64,000 nucleotides of DNA from Lindgomyces ingoldianus (lineage: Eukaryota; Ascomycota; Dothideomycetes; Pleosporales; Lindgomycetaceae). Position numbers and translations under genes: made by a program. The stretch's first letter is position 1; every line of letters begins with the position of its first letter. The notes beneath the pieces were generated by a model. That model had not been told where the DNA came from, searched no databases, and saw only the letters and a program-made list of their open reading frames with translations. Below, in pieces: positions 11,615-23,215 of this stretch. The stretch covers positions 95,652 through 159,651 of the forward strand of contig NW_022985179.1 of the NCBI RefSeq assembly GCF_010093535.1, read 5' to 3'.

Positions 11615-12799
11615 TTAATCGTTTTAAGTGGAACTAAAGATACCATGCTCCCTCAGAGTCAGATCTAGATGCCGCGGCTAGTTCGATGAAGTGAGGTGCT
11701 GATTTGCTTGACCGTTCGCGTCATGCCGAGGAGCGGTAAACGCCTTTTGCCATCGGATCCATGAGTCCATCAACTTCGCAAACATTATCAATGACCCTTA
11801 CACAAATGCTGGAGTTGAATGGAATTCTATCGGTGATAACTGTGGGAAATGGCGAATGATGTGAGGGCCATGTTTCAGCCGCCGTTCAGACGATATATAA
11901 TAGCCTTTGTTCCGGAATAATGGTAGTCTCCATCAATACGCAGTCCCTTCCCTCTCGTGTTCAATCTTCTGATTTTTTTGGATGAACTCGGTTATCAAGC
12001 AGCTGTGTACCGTCAATCTATTCTTTCTAATCCCTTTCTCTCATCTCTCAAACTCAAATACAATGCCTTTCGATGCAAGAGAAGGCACAATTGATACAGT
12101 ACATCACGCACTCTACTGCGGTTTATCGACATGGATTAATTGGAGCAGGGACTTTTTGGAGGGGCAATGTTTCTCGAATATTTCTATTCAGGCTGGAGAC
12201 CTGTTCATCAGTAGTAACATTCTCCTCACCCAGCAATTATAATAGTCGAAGTCCCTTTGAATAATAGCTCCACATCACCATCATCAGACTATGTACGAGA
12301 TTCAGTTCTTCCCTCGGGCGCTCTGCTATATGAAAAATTGGGTAATCCCTTTCGGGGAAGAGTGGAGGTTCTTCCTCACCTCGCTAGCTATCGCGCAGTC
12401 CTGCCGTTTTATTTTAGAGTAGGCCGGTAACTAATCTTGAATATATTGTTAAGAGATTGAAACCTTTTGTAGTTTTTCAGTTATCCTGCTTGTAGCGGAT
12501 AAGTGGAAAGTTTGAGAGTAGAAGGGGTTTATGTACTCAAGGAAATAGTCGATATATCAAATTAGGCATCGTTTAGGCAGCTATCCCGCGAATAGTACTC
12601 TATGGGACTGATACTGATTTTAAACTTGAACTGTGTTGACGTGGTGATGCATTGGTAGTTGGATTCCTATTTCTACATAGACTTTATAGACACTTCCCCA
12701 GATCATAACCCTTTTCCATGTCCCTTCTCAACGCCACTAACCCTCTTTAACACTCACACCTTCTCAAATCTGCAATTTGTTCCCACTCTCTTCGTTCAT
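11615..12799. other. Intergenic, decayed coding fragments possible
   Basis: Base composition is balanced. A reading frame at about 12063-12242 (starting MPFDAREGTIDTVHHALYC) looks protein-like but has no recognisable family and no complete gene around it. I see no RNA gene or clear repeat. Confidence 0.4.
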
Positions 12800-13045
12800 C
12801 TAGCACTTCGGGCAATCATTACACTGCAAAAACCCATAACCCAAAGTTCCACACTCATTAATAAACGCTTCCTCTTCGGCCCCTGGGTTAACGCAACATC
12901 CTGTGAAGCCGCAGCCAGTAGTGCCGTAGACATGACCCAAGACATCGCAGGCTTTCTTGGAATGAGCTCTACCGCCCTTGCAGGCGCATTTACGGGCTGC
13001 GACAGTCATGCCGAGAGTAAGGATGATGAGGGCGGTGAGCTTCAT
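12800..13045 (-). CDS. Small secreted cysteine-rich protein (81 aa)
   Basis: An uninterrupted 81-residue frame begins with a signal peptide (MKLTALIILTLGMTVAARK, hydrophobic core at about residues 4-15). The mature part has ten cysteines in about 62 residues, including CAC near its start, a GCGFTGCC segment and a C-terminal QCNDCPKC. Ten even-numbered cysteines in a short secreted protein suggest five disulfides and action outside the cell. The family is unknown; small secreted proteins beside transposon-rich DNA are often effector or antimicrobial candidates, which here is inference only. It reads without introns, and the promoter side (13046-13300) contains pyrimidine-rich and TATA-like tracts (TATAAAGGG on the minus strand near 13250). 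Confidence 0.75.
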   Translation of the reverse strand: MKLTALIILTLGMTVAARKCACKGGRAHSKKACDVLGHVYGTTGCGFTGCCVNPGAEEEAFINECGTLGYGFLQCNDCPKC

Positions 13046-14538
13046 GGCTGTTTCAGGGGTGGGAGCTTCTAGGGTTTCCGTCAGTAGATGGTAGGGATGG
13101 GTGGTGGTGGTGGTAGGGAAAGATGGGCTAACAAAATGATGGGATGGCGGGCGGTGGAAATATGAATTGATTTCTTTGAAGGTTTCGTTGCTTTAGTTCT
13201 GTCGGACTTCCTTGCTAAGACTCCTCAGAGTCAACATCCACCTCCCTTTATATCCATTCCCTGGTTATCACTTCCCCCTCACCGGTTGTCGAAATACCAT
13301 GACTATCTAGGATAACCCAGCCTGGTCCGGGGCAAAATAGCGCTCATGTCGCCGAAGTCAATAACATCTTCATCACCGCAAGGCTCACTCCGCAACTGTG
13401 CCACCGGTTCATCCTCTCCCCCCTCCTTCAAAACGGCGACAAATGCGACGTACGAGGCGCAATTAAGCACCACGCCTCCCGGAACTCTAAAACAGCTTCT
13501 CCAGATCTCATGACTCGGGTTCGAGATCTCGCATTCTACACGAGCAACGCTGGGCACGTTGTTGAGGCTCCTGGAATAACGTGATGTTGTGCAGGGAATA
13601 CGAAGACGGAGAGTGCAGAGTGGTGGAATTAGGGAGGCGGGGAGGATAGGGTTGTGGTTGGGTATGGAGTGGTTATATTAGGTGTGACGGGAGTGATCAC
13701 ACCATGTCAGGTTTGGGGAGGATTGTAACGGTTTGATACGAGATCTTCAGCCATGCAAGGGACGAGTGTAGATGGATCTGATAAATCATGAACTCCGGTT
13801 AGGTCTGGGGTATCGTCGCTAAAGACACTTCGTCAACAGGCCCTGAGGTCGGCTTGGACGAATTGGTTAAATATGTGCTTCCGCTTCCTCCGGTCTTCTT
13901 GCTTAGGCATTTTGCTTGATATCACCTCAATAAGTCAAGTGTGTGAAATCTTAGTATTGGCTACCTCTATGGCAGAGTACGTAATCCCAGGAGGAAAGTA
14001 AATTCAATGCAACGAATCAGCCCGCAGGTTGGAGTTCGGGGAGCGTGCCCCGGGAATCAAGTGCGTATTTCGGGGATGGGAAGGGGGGACTTGGTTCAGG
14101 TTGTGTATCTGCAGTCTCGGACGAGAGACTGATTGAACAACAAATATTTGTGGGGTGGCTAAGCGGAAGGGTGAATCGCCTAGTCACGTGATCTCTATAA
14201 ACCCCGTTGCGGGTCGCTTTCCTCCTGCATGCGTCCTCAATAGCACACCGTTCATTGAAAACACCCTTCGAAAGCCTGTTCATAGATTACATGAACACTA
14301 TTGATGGCTGACTATCGAACGCAGTTGATATGCGACTTAATTACGTGGAGCCGCATTCCCAGTATTTCTGCAACACATCCCTTACAGAACGCGTTAATGT
14401 TCTGTATATAATACTTCCATATCAATTTGTGGTTGATGCATCAATCAACTCGCTGAAGAGGAGGTGTAAATAAGAGAAAGACCTTCCGAAATAACAGCAC
14501 CGAAAACGAGCTATACTAAATCATCGCCGTCCCCGGGA
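13046..14538. other. Intergenic region
   Basis: It serves as upstream region of the cysteine-rich secreted gene and downstream region of the NLR gene. A minus-strand open frame at about 13303-13570 lacks an ATG but could be an internal exon following TTATTCCAG; no partner exon is convincing. A minus-strand frame at 14017-14283 shows no protein-like features. Confidence 0.4.
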
Positions 14539-17500
14539 TCAACGAAAGTACAAACAAACCAATCGATCGTAAGCTTCATCCTCAGGTATGTCACCTGGAA
14601 GTTCTCCAATTTCCCCATTTTCGCACAAAAAGGTCTTCAGCATCTCAGCCCGAAGCTTGAGATCCCCTGCCTCCTTCCTTTTGGCGCTGGAGAGCGGTAC
14701 CTGTTTTTCAATAACGGCTGCCTTTAATCTAAGAGTTCTAGCGACGTGACCTTGCAAGTTGTGGTGCTCGGCAATTTTAATTGCTTTCTCGATATTTTCC
14801 CTGTTCAGATTAGGCCCCCTATTAATCCAGTAGTGATGAAGAAGCTACTTACAGTGCCTTGGAAAGTTTTCCGCGGTGGAATTGGACAATGGCGATTTTG
14901 TACAGGAAGGAACCCAACAGAATTCTGGTAGGATTGTCACTGGCGATAGCGGCACCCGCTTTAAAGCTTTTCTTTGCTCTCTGGAAATCCATCCGAGCTA
15001 GTTGAACATTCCCTATATCAAAGTGGTAGCTGTTTAATGCATTAGCATCTGCTAGGTTTATGTAAGGATCTAGCACATACTATGCCATCATAAAGGCTCC
15101 ACCCGGGCCTAAGCTTGCCCAAAGCTTTCGGGCCTCCTCGTATTGGTTAATTGCGTCTTCAAATTCCCTCTTCAAGAAATGGACTCTGCCGATGCCCAAG
15201 CGCGAAAGCCCCTTATATTCTGGCTCCGTTTCTGGGTCTCTTTCTCCGATCTCGAAGCTTTTCAAGTGCATTTCCATGGCCTCTTTAAGTTCACCTACTG
15301 AGGCATGATAGTTGGCTATGTTACTGTAAGTATTGGCTAGGTCGGGGTGATCAGGATGTAGCAATTCCTCGCGAATGCGTAAACATGCGGAGAAGCTTTC
15401 CCAGCACGGGATATTCTGATTCATTTCGAAATGAATGCAACCCGCATTGTTGCATAGCTGAGAGTAAAGGAGTCCTTTTTTGTCCAGACATGCATCCTGG
15501 GCGATAGCGATCAGTTTCAGACTCTCGCTATTCTCGCTGATTTCCAAGAGATACCAGGCACAATTTTTCAGTACCTCGTCTAGATCTGGAGAGGAGCGAA
15601 GGCGTTGCCGTACTTCCTTTTGCCTAACAAATGTCTCGGCAAGAGAAAGGCAATGCGGAAGCCAGAGTGAGCATTCCTGCCAGTGGCCGTACAGGGACGT
15701 TGTACCACCCATTTTTGGGAATTTTGCATTCAGAAGAGTCGCTAAAGTGCTAAATGACTCTTGTCGAGAAAGCTTTCCGTATTTGCTAAAGTCATAGGCT
15801 TTCTGCACGAGGCGGTGAAGGGACAAGTTTAAGTTGTGTCGGTCCCCTTGTTTCTTGATCAGTGCCAGCTTAACGAGAAGATCTCGAGCATCCTCAAACC
15901 TGGTCAAAGTAAGATATGAGATGCACGAAAATAGTGGCAACTTACTCGCTCTCGTCTTTACACAAGCCGCCGTGGGCGTCTGGTAATGAGACATCATCCT
16001 CGACCTCAAACAGCTTACATGGAATGCTGTCCGGCGCAAGAAGAGATAGCAGACCAAGTAGCTGTAGTGCCGCCTTTCCAGGTATAGTTTTGCTCAAAGC
16101 GTCAAAATGCATCTCCCATAAAGTGGCAAGATGATGCTGAGTCAGGTCCTTCGTGAAGCCCTCAAACCTGTGCATTCGCCGCGACTGTTTCTCATATTCG
16201 TCAAGGTACTCTTCTAGGGATAATCCTTCATGAGCAATGTATGCCGCCATTTGTTCAATTGCCAATGCGTGGCCACCAAGTGTTTTCAACAAGTATTTTG
16301 TTGTGTCGAGCTCTGCTTTGAGGGATTCTGCATCGACATTTGCCTCTCGAGGTGTAGGATCGTATGATTCATATCTCAGCCTAAGTGAGTTGAATACGTT
16401 GAGGGCATCCTCATCGCTTAAAACGTCGAGTTCTAATCTTTTCTGACGGCCTGGAGCCTGGAGGGCCTGCTCCTTATAACGCGTGGTGATTACGATGTCG
16501 CCTCGATATGGTAGGAAATTCTGTTTGCACAACATCCGCATGTCATCCACGTTGTCGAATACACAAAGCCATGTCTTTGCTTTATGGAGTATTAGCCAAG
16601 ACCACTGAGAAGTATCGGGATACCCATGTACCTGTTTTCCTAAGCCAGTTTTTAGTGTTTTGTACAAGATCATCTTCTTCGCCTTTTGGCAATTCCAGGC
16701 AACGAGCAATCTCCGCGAAGGACTCTCGCACGTCTGCTGCTTTTTGTGCCTTGACCCAAAATACTGCATCATATCTCTGCATTGTTAAGCATGACCCTAT
16801 AAAGGCGTGAGCCAAGGCTGACTTTCCCACTCCACCGAGCCCAAAGATGCTGAAGCACCGCAGCTCATCCGTTGCAGTTTGATTTTGGAAAAACTGGCTC
16901 ATTGCCATCAGTTCCTCTGTTCGGCAACGGAAATATGGATTCAACGACGGTAGTCCCGCTTTGCAAGGAAACTTAGCTTTGCTCTGGTCTTGGTCATCGT
17001 ACAATGACGTTATATCTGGAGATGTATCTCTTCTCCTGGTTCTTGTGTCGGTAAGTTTGTCAACGATGCTGACGGATTCCTCCAGCCTCCTCAATGTGTC
17101 CTTAAACCTTTCGTTAAGTAATTGGAAGTTTTTTGGAGCTATCCTAGTGAGTTAGGCGAGGACTTCCCATTCTATGAGTACCTGTATGATCACTTACAGA
17201 TGGGTGTACTTCTTAACCATCGGGCAGCTTCAGTCCAAAAATGAATCAGAGCAACAAACATGTCAACAAGCTCCTGGCGAATTGGTTTTACATCAGTCAC
17301 TAACTCAAAGGATTTTGTGAATAGACGCAACTGTTGGCGGATCCTCCTTAGAATATCCACGGTAGCTTTCAAGGTGTCGTGCGAGGTAATTGCTCCCTAA
17401 GCCAAAGTGATTAGAGCATTATAAAAAATCTGAGGCAGACTTACTTTAATCACGAGGTGAAGCAAGCCCCAAAGTAAAGTTGTCTCAAACGGGTGGCTCG

Positions 17501-17951
17501 AGTCCAAGGATCTGATTGCCAGGGACGTTATGAACAACCCTGAAAAGGATTTAAGCGTTCGGAGGCAGGGCTGAATTTGAGCAATCAGACGGCTTGTAGT
17601 GTGGTCATTGTATTGCAATGCCATCCGATCAAGTGATTCAAGGAGCTGTTGAGGTGTTCTGAACTTCTGAATTTCGTCTCTTTCGTGTGTACGAAAATCT
17701 CCCGGCCAACACTGTTCTCGTGCCTCCTCCCATTGCGCGAGGAGGGCAATATCGCTTCTGTAGACTATGTCAGCCTCCACCATATAGAGGATTTCGTTGC
17801 CATACAACTGTCTCTCCAATGTGAAAGAGTTAGGTTCGGTGGCTGACATTGTTGCAATACCGCCAGCTACAAGTTCATCCTCGCTAATGCTCAGGCTTCC
17901 AAAAGATTGAACGCTAGGACCCCCACCCAGCGGTGGAGGAATGTGAGACAT
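14539..17951 (-). CDS. NLR-type protein: N-terminal helical domain, NB-ARC, TPR (1034 aa)
   Basis: STAND ATPase of the fungal NLR class, the group linked to non-self recognition and regulated cell death. Seven exons (17951-17445, 17396-17198, 17138-16632, 16579-15946, 15899-15081, 15029-14853, 14800-14539) total 3105 nt, a continuous frame. Residues about 1-235 form an alpha-helical N-terminal region resembling the DUF7708-type domain of fungal NB-ARC proteins (tentative). NB-ARC follows: P-loop GLGGVGKS (about 335-342), Walker B LCVFDNVDD (about 409-417), an ITTR sensor motif and a GGHALAIEQ motif standing in for GLPLA. From about residue 640 onward come tetratricopeptide repeats (for example LANTYSNIANYHASVGELKE, YHFDIGNVQLARMDFQRAKK). 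An apparent TAG at 15080 lies at the start of a 51-nt GTATGT...AACAG intron, not a nonsense mutation. All catalytic motifs look intact. Confidence 0.88.
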
Positions 17952-19471
17952 TCTAAAGTAAACTGGTCAAGTTGTTGCTATCTTCTAACGACGAACCGAG
18001 GCCAAAGTGATAACTGGTACCCAAGCATCTCCGCAGTCGAGGATATTGATAAGGGAATCTAAGGCGGGGTAATCCCCAGTTGGGAAGAGCGGTGTGTCAG
18101 CACGGGTCATCATGAAGCTCTATTTTCCAACAGAATACACGGAGCGGATTATTCAATAACTACGGCTTTAACGAATGTAGCAACAAACAGCATGAGTTTT
18201 TGATCAGCGTGACGCTAACATTTCGATAAATGAACAATCGCATTAGCATTAACCCATAATATTATTGGAAGGAGATGGCTTGTGTATTCCATCGGTTGGT
18301 CTAGAAAAGAATGTTGCCAAACACCAAGGGATTGACTAGTCACCCATGAAGAGGCCCATGTTTCCAACGAAATTAACCCCGCTAACAGTGGGAACCAAGA
18401 AAACATTGTTCAATTTAAGACCAAGCTTTGACTCCCATCCAGAGCTAATTATATTCGGACTATGGCAATAGGGTAATATCTAGTGAATTCTTTCAATCAT
18501 CAGCAAACTATTATAAAGGCTTTTTGCGCTATCATAACACACCAGGTTTTCCCGGTACCCAGGTCCAAAATGAGGTCAACTGTGACCAGAACAGATTTCC
18601 ATGCACGGCCAAATACATTCCAAGGCGCAGGCTGCCATTCCTCCTCGTGAGGCAGATCTAACGCCTTCCAAGGCTGAGCCTTGTCCTCGGCGGCTGGAAA
18701 ACCACTACGGTCGACGGTACTCCATACCGTGTTCTCGGTGTGGGCTCCAACAGAAGGCGCTGTTGAGCCTTCTACAGTCTCTACAATGGAAGAGGCCTCT
18801 GACCGAGTATCGTGGTCCATTTTGCTAAGAGGACTAGGGGTTTGTAGTGATGTTTCTTCTATCTCAAAGTATTAGCTGGGATGTTCTAACTACTATCTAG
18901 TTTCACACTCACTACAGAAGTCTACCACTAGCTCTAGAGCCTGTTGGGTACAAGATATGGGGTGAAACGGTCTTTGCTGCAACGGAGAGAGATCTAAGTG
19001 TTGTGTCAAGTGAAAAGCGGGGGTAAAACCCAGCTGTAGATGGCGAGTGGTGTTGTGAACCTTGATTAATGATGTCTTTTGTCGGTCCAATCGCCAACCC
19101 CGTGCATTTAGAGATGGCGCTGTTCCCCGACTCAAGTCTTCATGCAATCGTCGCACGAGCCTGGGCAAACAGCAAATCAAAGAACGTGATGAAAAAGGGC
19201 GCAACACGCACTGATCATCTGATGTCAACGTCTGCAGCGCAGAAAAAGCAATACCGTCTAGTTTTATGCCAAACCAAACTTCTATGTTACATATATAATA
19301 CAGGAAGCCACGAAATCTGAAAACAACCTAATATCACGTAAAGCGCAATCATTGAACCCGTATACTAATCTCATGGCCGTAGCTGAACCAGACCCCAATC
19401 AAATTGATATATCTCGCATGTAATGCTTCCCAAGCATGGAGATAAATTATCTGTAGGAAAACCGCCAGTAT
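17952..19471 (-). other. Intergenic region with weak coding remnants
   Basis: A minus-strand frame starts at 18820 (MDHDTRSEASSIVETVEGST...) and runs into a short hydrophobic stretch near 18560; another hydrophobic frame starts at 18406 (MFSWFPLLAGLISLETWASS). They may be remnants of one membrane-protein gene, but stops and the absence of a family match leave this unproven. The rest shows nothing I can name. Confidence 0.3.
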
Positions 19472-20578
19472 CTACTTAGCCTCAGTTATAACCGTGGAAC
19501 GAGTTTCAATGCTCCTGCGACGAGCAGCTGTCTGAGGTGCAAGTGGGTTGTGAAACGAAGCATGAGGGCAGTCTGGAAGGACAAGAAGTGAGCTTCATAT
19601 TCATTCATTCAAAGAGATGGGTCTAACATCTTGCATTGCCATTTGCCTGAGTGTCAAACATTACCATCAGAGTCAGCTCTGATGGTGTTTGGTTTGAGAG
19701 GTAGTAAAAACGTTGCTCCTTGTTGTGCTGTACCAGATAGTTCTGCTGTCGTTGATGGGGAAATATGCGATCTGTCGCAACCAAGGCATTTCCGTTTACT
19801 GAACGGTAGTCGCACATGGCTAGTGGCCTGTCTTCCACTTTGTCATTGAGAGGTCTCCAAGTACTGTGCACGTAAGCTGGGAACCCGTGAATATGTAGGG
19901 ACCACTTACTTTACGATTCGAATACGGTAGCCAGGTTTCAAGTATCGACTTTTGTCATCCTCGCTCAAATATGACTCAATGACAGGTGGTGAAGACTCAA
20001 ATGTGCTATCTAGTGCACCTCTTAAGAATATACTATGGCGCAGGACGGACGGACTCACCGACTAGATTCAAGTTAGCATTCAGGAGCTAGAGAGCAATGT
20101 AGATCCTACCATGGACACCACGGGGCAAGGTCTGTACCAGCATTGGATCATTGATATCCACAGTCTTAGAGTCGTAGCCCCCACTTCTCCTAAGCTTGGT
20201 GTATGTCAAGACGAGCAAAAGGTTTGAGTGTAGGATACTCACCGTCTGATTCCAGCATTTGACGTATACTGCCCCAAAATGTTTCGAAAGCAATGCCTCA
20301 GTCTCTTTCCCATAGGCTTCAAGTGATGGAAGCTTGTCGAACGTTAGGTTCTTGGGTTCGTCGTGAAGAATCTCAAAACCAGCAACGTCGAGCGAGAAGT
20401 TTTCGCCTTCTTCTCTCAGATCCCGTATCAAAACGTCTCGGCTGTGAAGCTTTATATTCGACAAGTGTGCGGGGTTGATATTTGGATAGTCAGGGGATGG
20501 AATAACCTGATATGGCGCCTCTGTCTTGTAAAGTGGTAGATCGAGCAGGAATTCAAGAGTAGTTGCGATAGAACCCAT
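19472..20578 (-). CDS. CmcJ-like hydroxylase/methyltransferase family protein (288 aa)
   Basis: Resembles the fungal CmcJ-like family (related to the 7-alpha-cephem-methoxylase P8 chain), many members of which are non-heme iron oxygenases of natural-product pathways. Five exons fit one frame (20578-20243, 20194-20110, 20018-19910, 19863-19628, 19572-19472; 867 nt). Family landmarks include EAPYQVIPSPD near the N-terminus, QTLPRGVH, the motif YLKPGYRIRIVNTWRPLND, DRPLAMCDYRSV, then RFYYLSNQTPSEL, MVMFDTQ and a C-terminal CPHASFHNP with an Arg-rich RRRSIETR. The second intron (20019-20109) is the least certain: it omits the Asp that usually follows VH, so a small exon may be missed. The gene is divergent from the amidase gene, 595 bp away, suggesting co-expression. 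Confidence 0.8.
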
Positions 20579-21172
20579 ATTCAGCGAACGATTATCTTAT
20601 AAGCCAGAGCACTGAGTGAGCAAAAAAAAAGTGGAAGAAGCCTTAGAGATTGAGGAGAATTAAAATTACGAGGGGACATGCACCTGTACCTGAAGCTAAG
20701 GCAAAAGCACTCTAGCAGCACGGACCGTACTGGCCGCGTCCCGCGTTCCGAGCCGCCCTTGGCAGAGAACGCTCACGGGATGCCTATGCACTTATTCTGC
20801 GGTGTACCAAATCCGGAGTCTTGTTCCCAAATCCTACCCCAAAAGCGGGGTCTTAGAGAGAATCCTTTGATTGGCATCCTGGAAAGCACCAATCTCGCCT
20901 TTCAGCACGGACTTGCTTATCTTGCATCAGGTGGACGAGGTACTTCCCTCCTGTAACCTTGCAAAGCGCTGCTCTTCCTCGCGATCATGAGGTTCCTCTT
21001 CTCCCCAAGCCTGGTTCTTGTGCTGACACATCGAATCTCGCATGTATCCACATCCCACTTTCCGAGAAATGCCTTCTCACAGGCATCCTGTCCCACTTTC
21101 TTTTCAAGAAACTCTCCCGTTGAATTCCCCATTCTTCGAAATCAGGTGGGGCAGAGAGTTTCACTCAATGCC
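20579..21172. promoter_or_regulatory. Shared divergent promoter region
   Basis: A 594-bp stretch separates the start codons of the CmcJ-like gene (minus) and the amidase gene (plus). It has an A-rich run near 20622 and CT-rich tracts. In-frame codons extend the amidase upstream to 20987, so part of it may be coding or leader sequence. No specific binding site was identified. Confidence 0.45.
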
Positions 21173-23078
21173 ATGACGCCAGTTGACCTTTTGACAGTCT
21201 CGGCCGAGGAGCTGTCATCCCTTTTGGATTCTAAGGTGTTAACAACCGAAGGACTCGTAGAGGATTACTTTGCCCAGATCGACCGGCACAATCATGATGG
21301 AATGAATATTAGAGCGGTCATTTCTGCTGCACCTCGTGAGTCTACTCTGCAACTTGCCCGCCAACTGGACAAGGAGCGTGAAGAAATCGGTGCGCGAGGG
21401 CCACTACATGGGATTCCAGTGCTCGTTAAGGTCGGTTCTTCGTAAGCGAAGATGTCGCATAACTGATTTTCTAGGATGTTTTCTTCACGCCGAGCCTGGG
21501 AATGCCTACAACGTTAGGCTCTGCTGCTTTCATAGATGCAATAGCACCTCGAGATGCGGATATCGTAAGCCGTTTGCTAAAGGCCGGAGCCATTATCATT
21601 GGAAAGGCTAATCTTTCGGTATATGTATCCGGAACCTCCACAGACTACCAGAAGCATTAACCTAGAGTACAGGAACTCGGAGCTATGAAAGGAGAAGGCC
21701 TCAAGGCCGGGTGGTCAGTAACCGGTGGACAAGTTAGTTGGTCTTCTCCACCCCAGTCACTCTTGTCCTAACATTTTGTGGAGACGCAGTCACCATATGT
21801 GCGCGGCGGTATAACACCTAATGCTACAATGCTGGGTCACAGTGTAAGGATATCAGATTCTCTGGCGAATATGTGAGTCTGGCTGATAGAAGAAAGACTC
21901 CTGCGGGCTCTTCTGCGGGTTCTGCGGCTGGTATAGCCGCGGGATTTGCTGCGCTCGGTGTTAGCACCGAAACAGATGGGTCTACTGTACAGCCAGCTAC
22001 TCGGGCAGCTCTTTACGGATTAAAAGCGACCCTAGGAAGTGCGCCGACATGGGGGAGCCAGCCAATTACTCCCATATTTGACTCCATAGGTGGTATGGCA
22101 AAGACGCCCTCAGACCTTGCCAACCTCATGGAAGTCCTTCAAGAGAAACGTTACGCCGAGTTCCTAACTAAATCATGGGAAGGACTCAAGATAGGGTTCG
22201 TGGATCCGGCGCTCTGGCAGCCAGCGCCATTTGTCGTCGAGCCGGTTCCAGAGTTTACAGCGCAGAGTGTAAGTAACCAAGGTATACGTCACCATTTTTG
22301 TGAGCTGACTTGAAGGTAGAATGAAGCCTTTGCTTCCGCTGTGGAAAGGATTCGGGGAAAGGGGGCGAAGGTAGTAGAAAACGTGCCCTTAATCACCCTC
22401 CCAGAGGTGTTTGAAAATGGAGTTGAGGGAGTTTTCGATACAGACTCATTGATGGGTAAGGCCGCCACTTCCGCTACGTTGACAGACCATTTCTCCCTAT
22501 GACTAACTTTCCGGCCTAGATGGTGACATGAGAAGGGCGTTTGGGGACTTCTTGGCCGAATTCGAAGGCTTTGAGATAAAAACACTCGCGGATCTTGTGA
22601 AGTGGAACGAGGACCACGCAGAAGTAGAGCTTCCGCCAGGTATGCATATGATTCGTTGGTTTGCCGCGGGTCTAACATATTGACAGAGGCTCCAAGCCAG
22701 AGTTATCTCATCGACGCCCTAAACAATAAAATGACCCAGGAAACTTTCAACGCTGGCGTAGAGCATATGCGCAGGCGGTCGAGGGAGAAGATATTACAAA
22801 CTTTAGGCGAGTTTGACGTTGATGTCATACTTGGCCCTGCCGATGCTCGTATGGCAAGTGTTGCTGCTTGTGCCGGGTATCCTATTGCGACCGTTCCCCT
22901 CGGTTTCGCCGAATTCAATGGCAGGGCCTTTGGATTGAATATAATTGCGCCTTCAAATGCAGAAGGAAAGATCTTACAGGTGATGAGCGCCTGGGAAGGA
23001 ACTATTCCCGAGGGAAGAGCACCACCTCCTTTGTTGGTGAACTGGACGTCCGGGGACTCTCAGAGTCCCCATCCTTAG
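21173..23078 (+). CDS. Amidase signature family hydrolase (about 512 aa)
   Basis: Amidase-signature enzyme, hydrolysing amide bonds with a Ser-cisSer-Lys triad. The Lys lies in GIPVLVKD (split by intron 21431-21474), the cis-Ser in PAGSSAGSAAGIAAGF, and the nucleophilic Ser is probably that of TETDGS. Exons: 21173-21430, 21475-21618, 21673-21732, 21790-21843, about 21894-22268, 22320-22455, 22520-22639, 22687-23078. The start MTPVDLLTVSAEEL fits the family; an in-frame upstream Met at 20987 would add 62 Ser/Phe-rich residues, possibly a targeting peptide. The junction around 21844-21893 is odd: a GTAAGG donor is present but no normal acceptor keeps frame, and only a 17-20-nt intron would. That leaves either a missed boundary or a frameshift close to the active site. 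Confidence 0.78.
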
Positions 23079-23215
23079 GGAACGAGGCTTTAGCACAGCC
23101 AAGTTCTAATACATATCATGCAAGAACGTTGTTCGGCTTCTATTCATGTCCACCATCTTGACCTGATTTAGGCTGTTTACTACTCTCTCGATAATCCCAA
23201 CGGTGAGTACTCCTT

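Noticed and set aside
13303..13557. Open frame of 84 codons on the minus strand
   Set aside because: No ATG, no family resemblance and no convincing partner exons.
14017..14283. Open frame of 88 codons on the minus strand
   Set aside because: Composition not protein-like and no neighbouring exon; probably chance.
15080..15082. Apparent premature TAG in the NLR gene
   Set aside because: A 51-nt GTATGT...AACAG intron beginning at this point restores the TPR pattern and the frame, so it is a splice site rather than a nonsense mutation.
16580..16631. Apparent frameshift between the P-loop and Walker B of the NLR
   Set aside because: Removing a 52-nt GTACAT...ATAAAG intron joins NWLRKT to AKTWLCVFDNVDD exactly.
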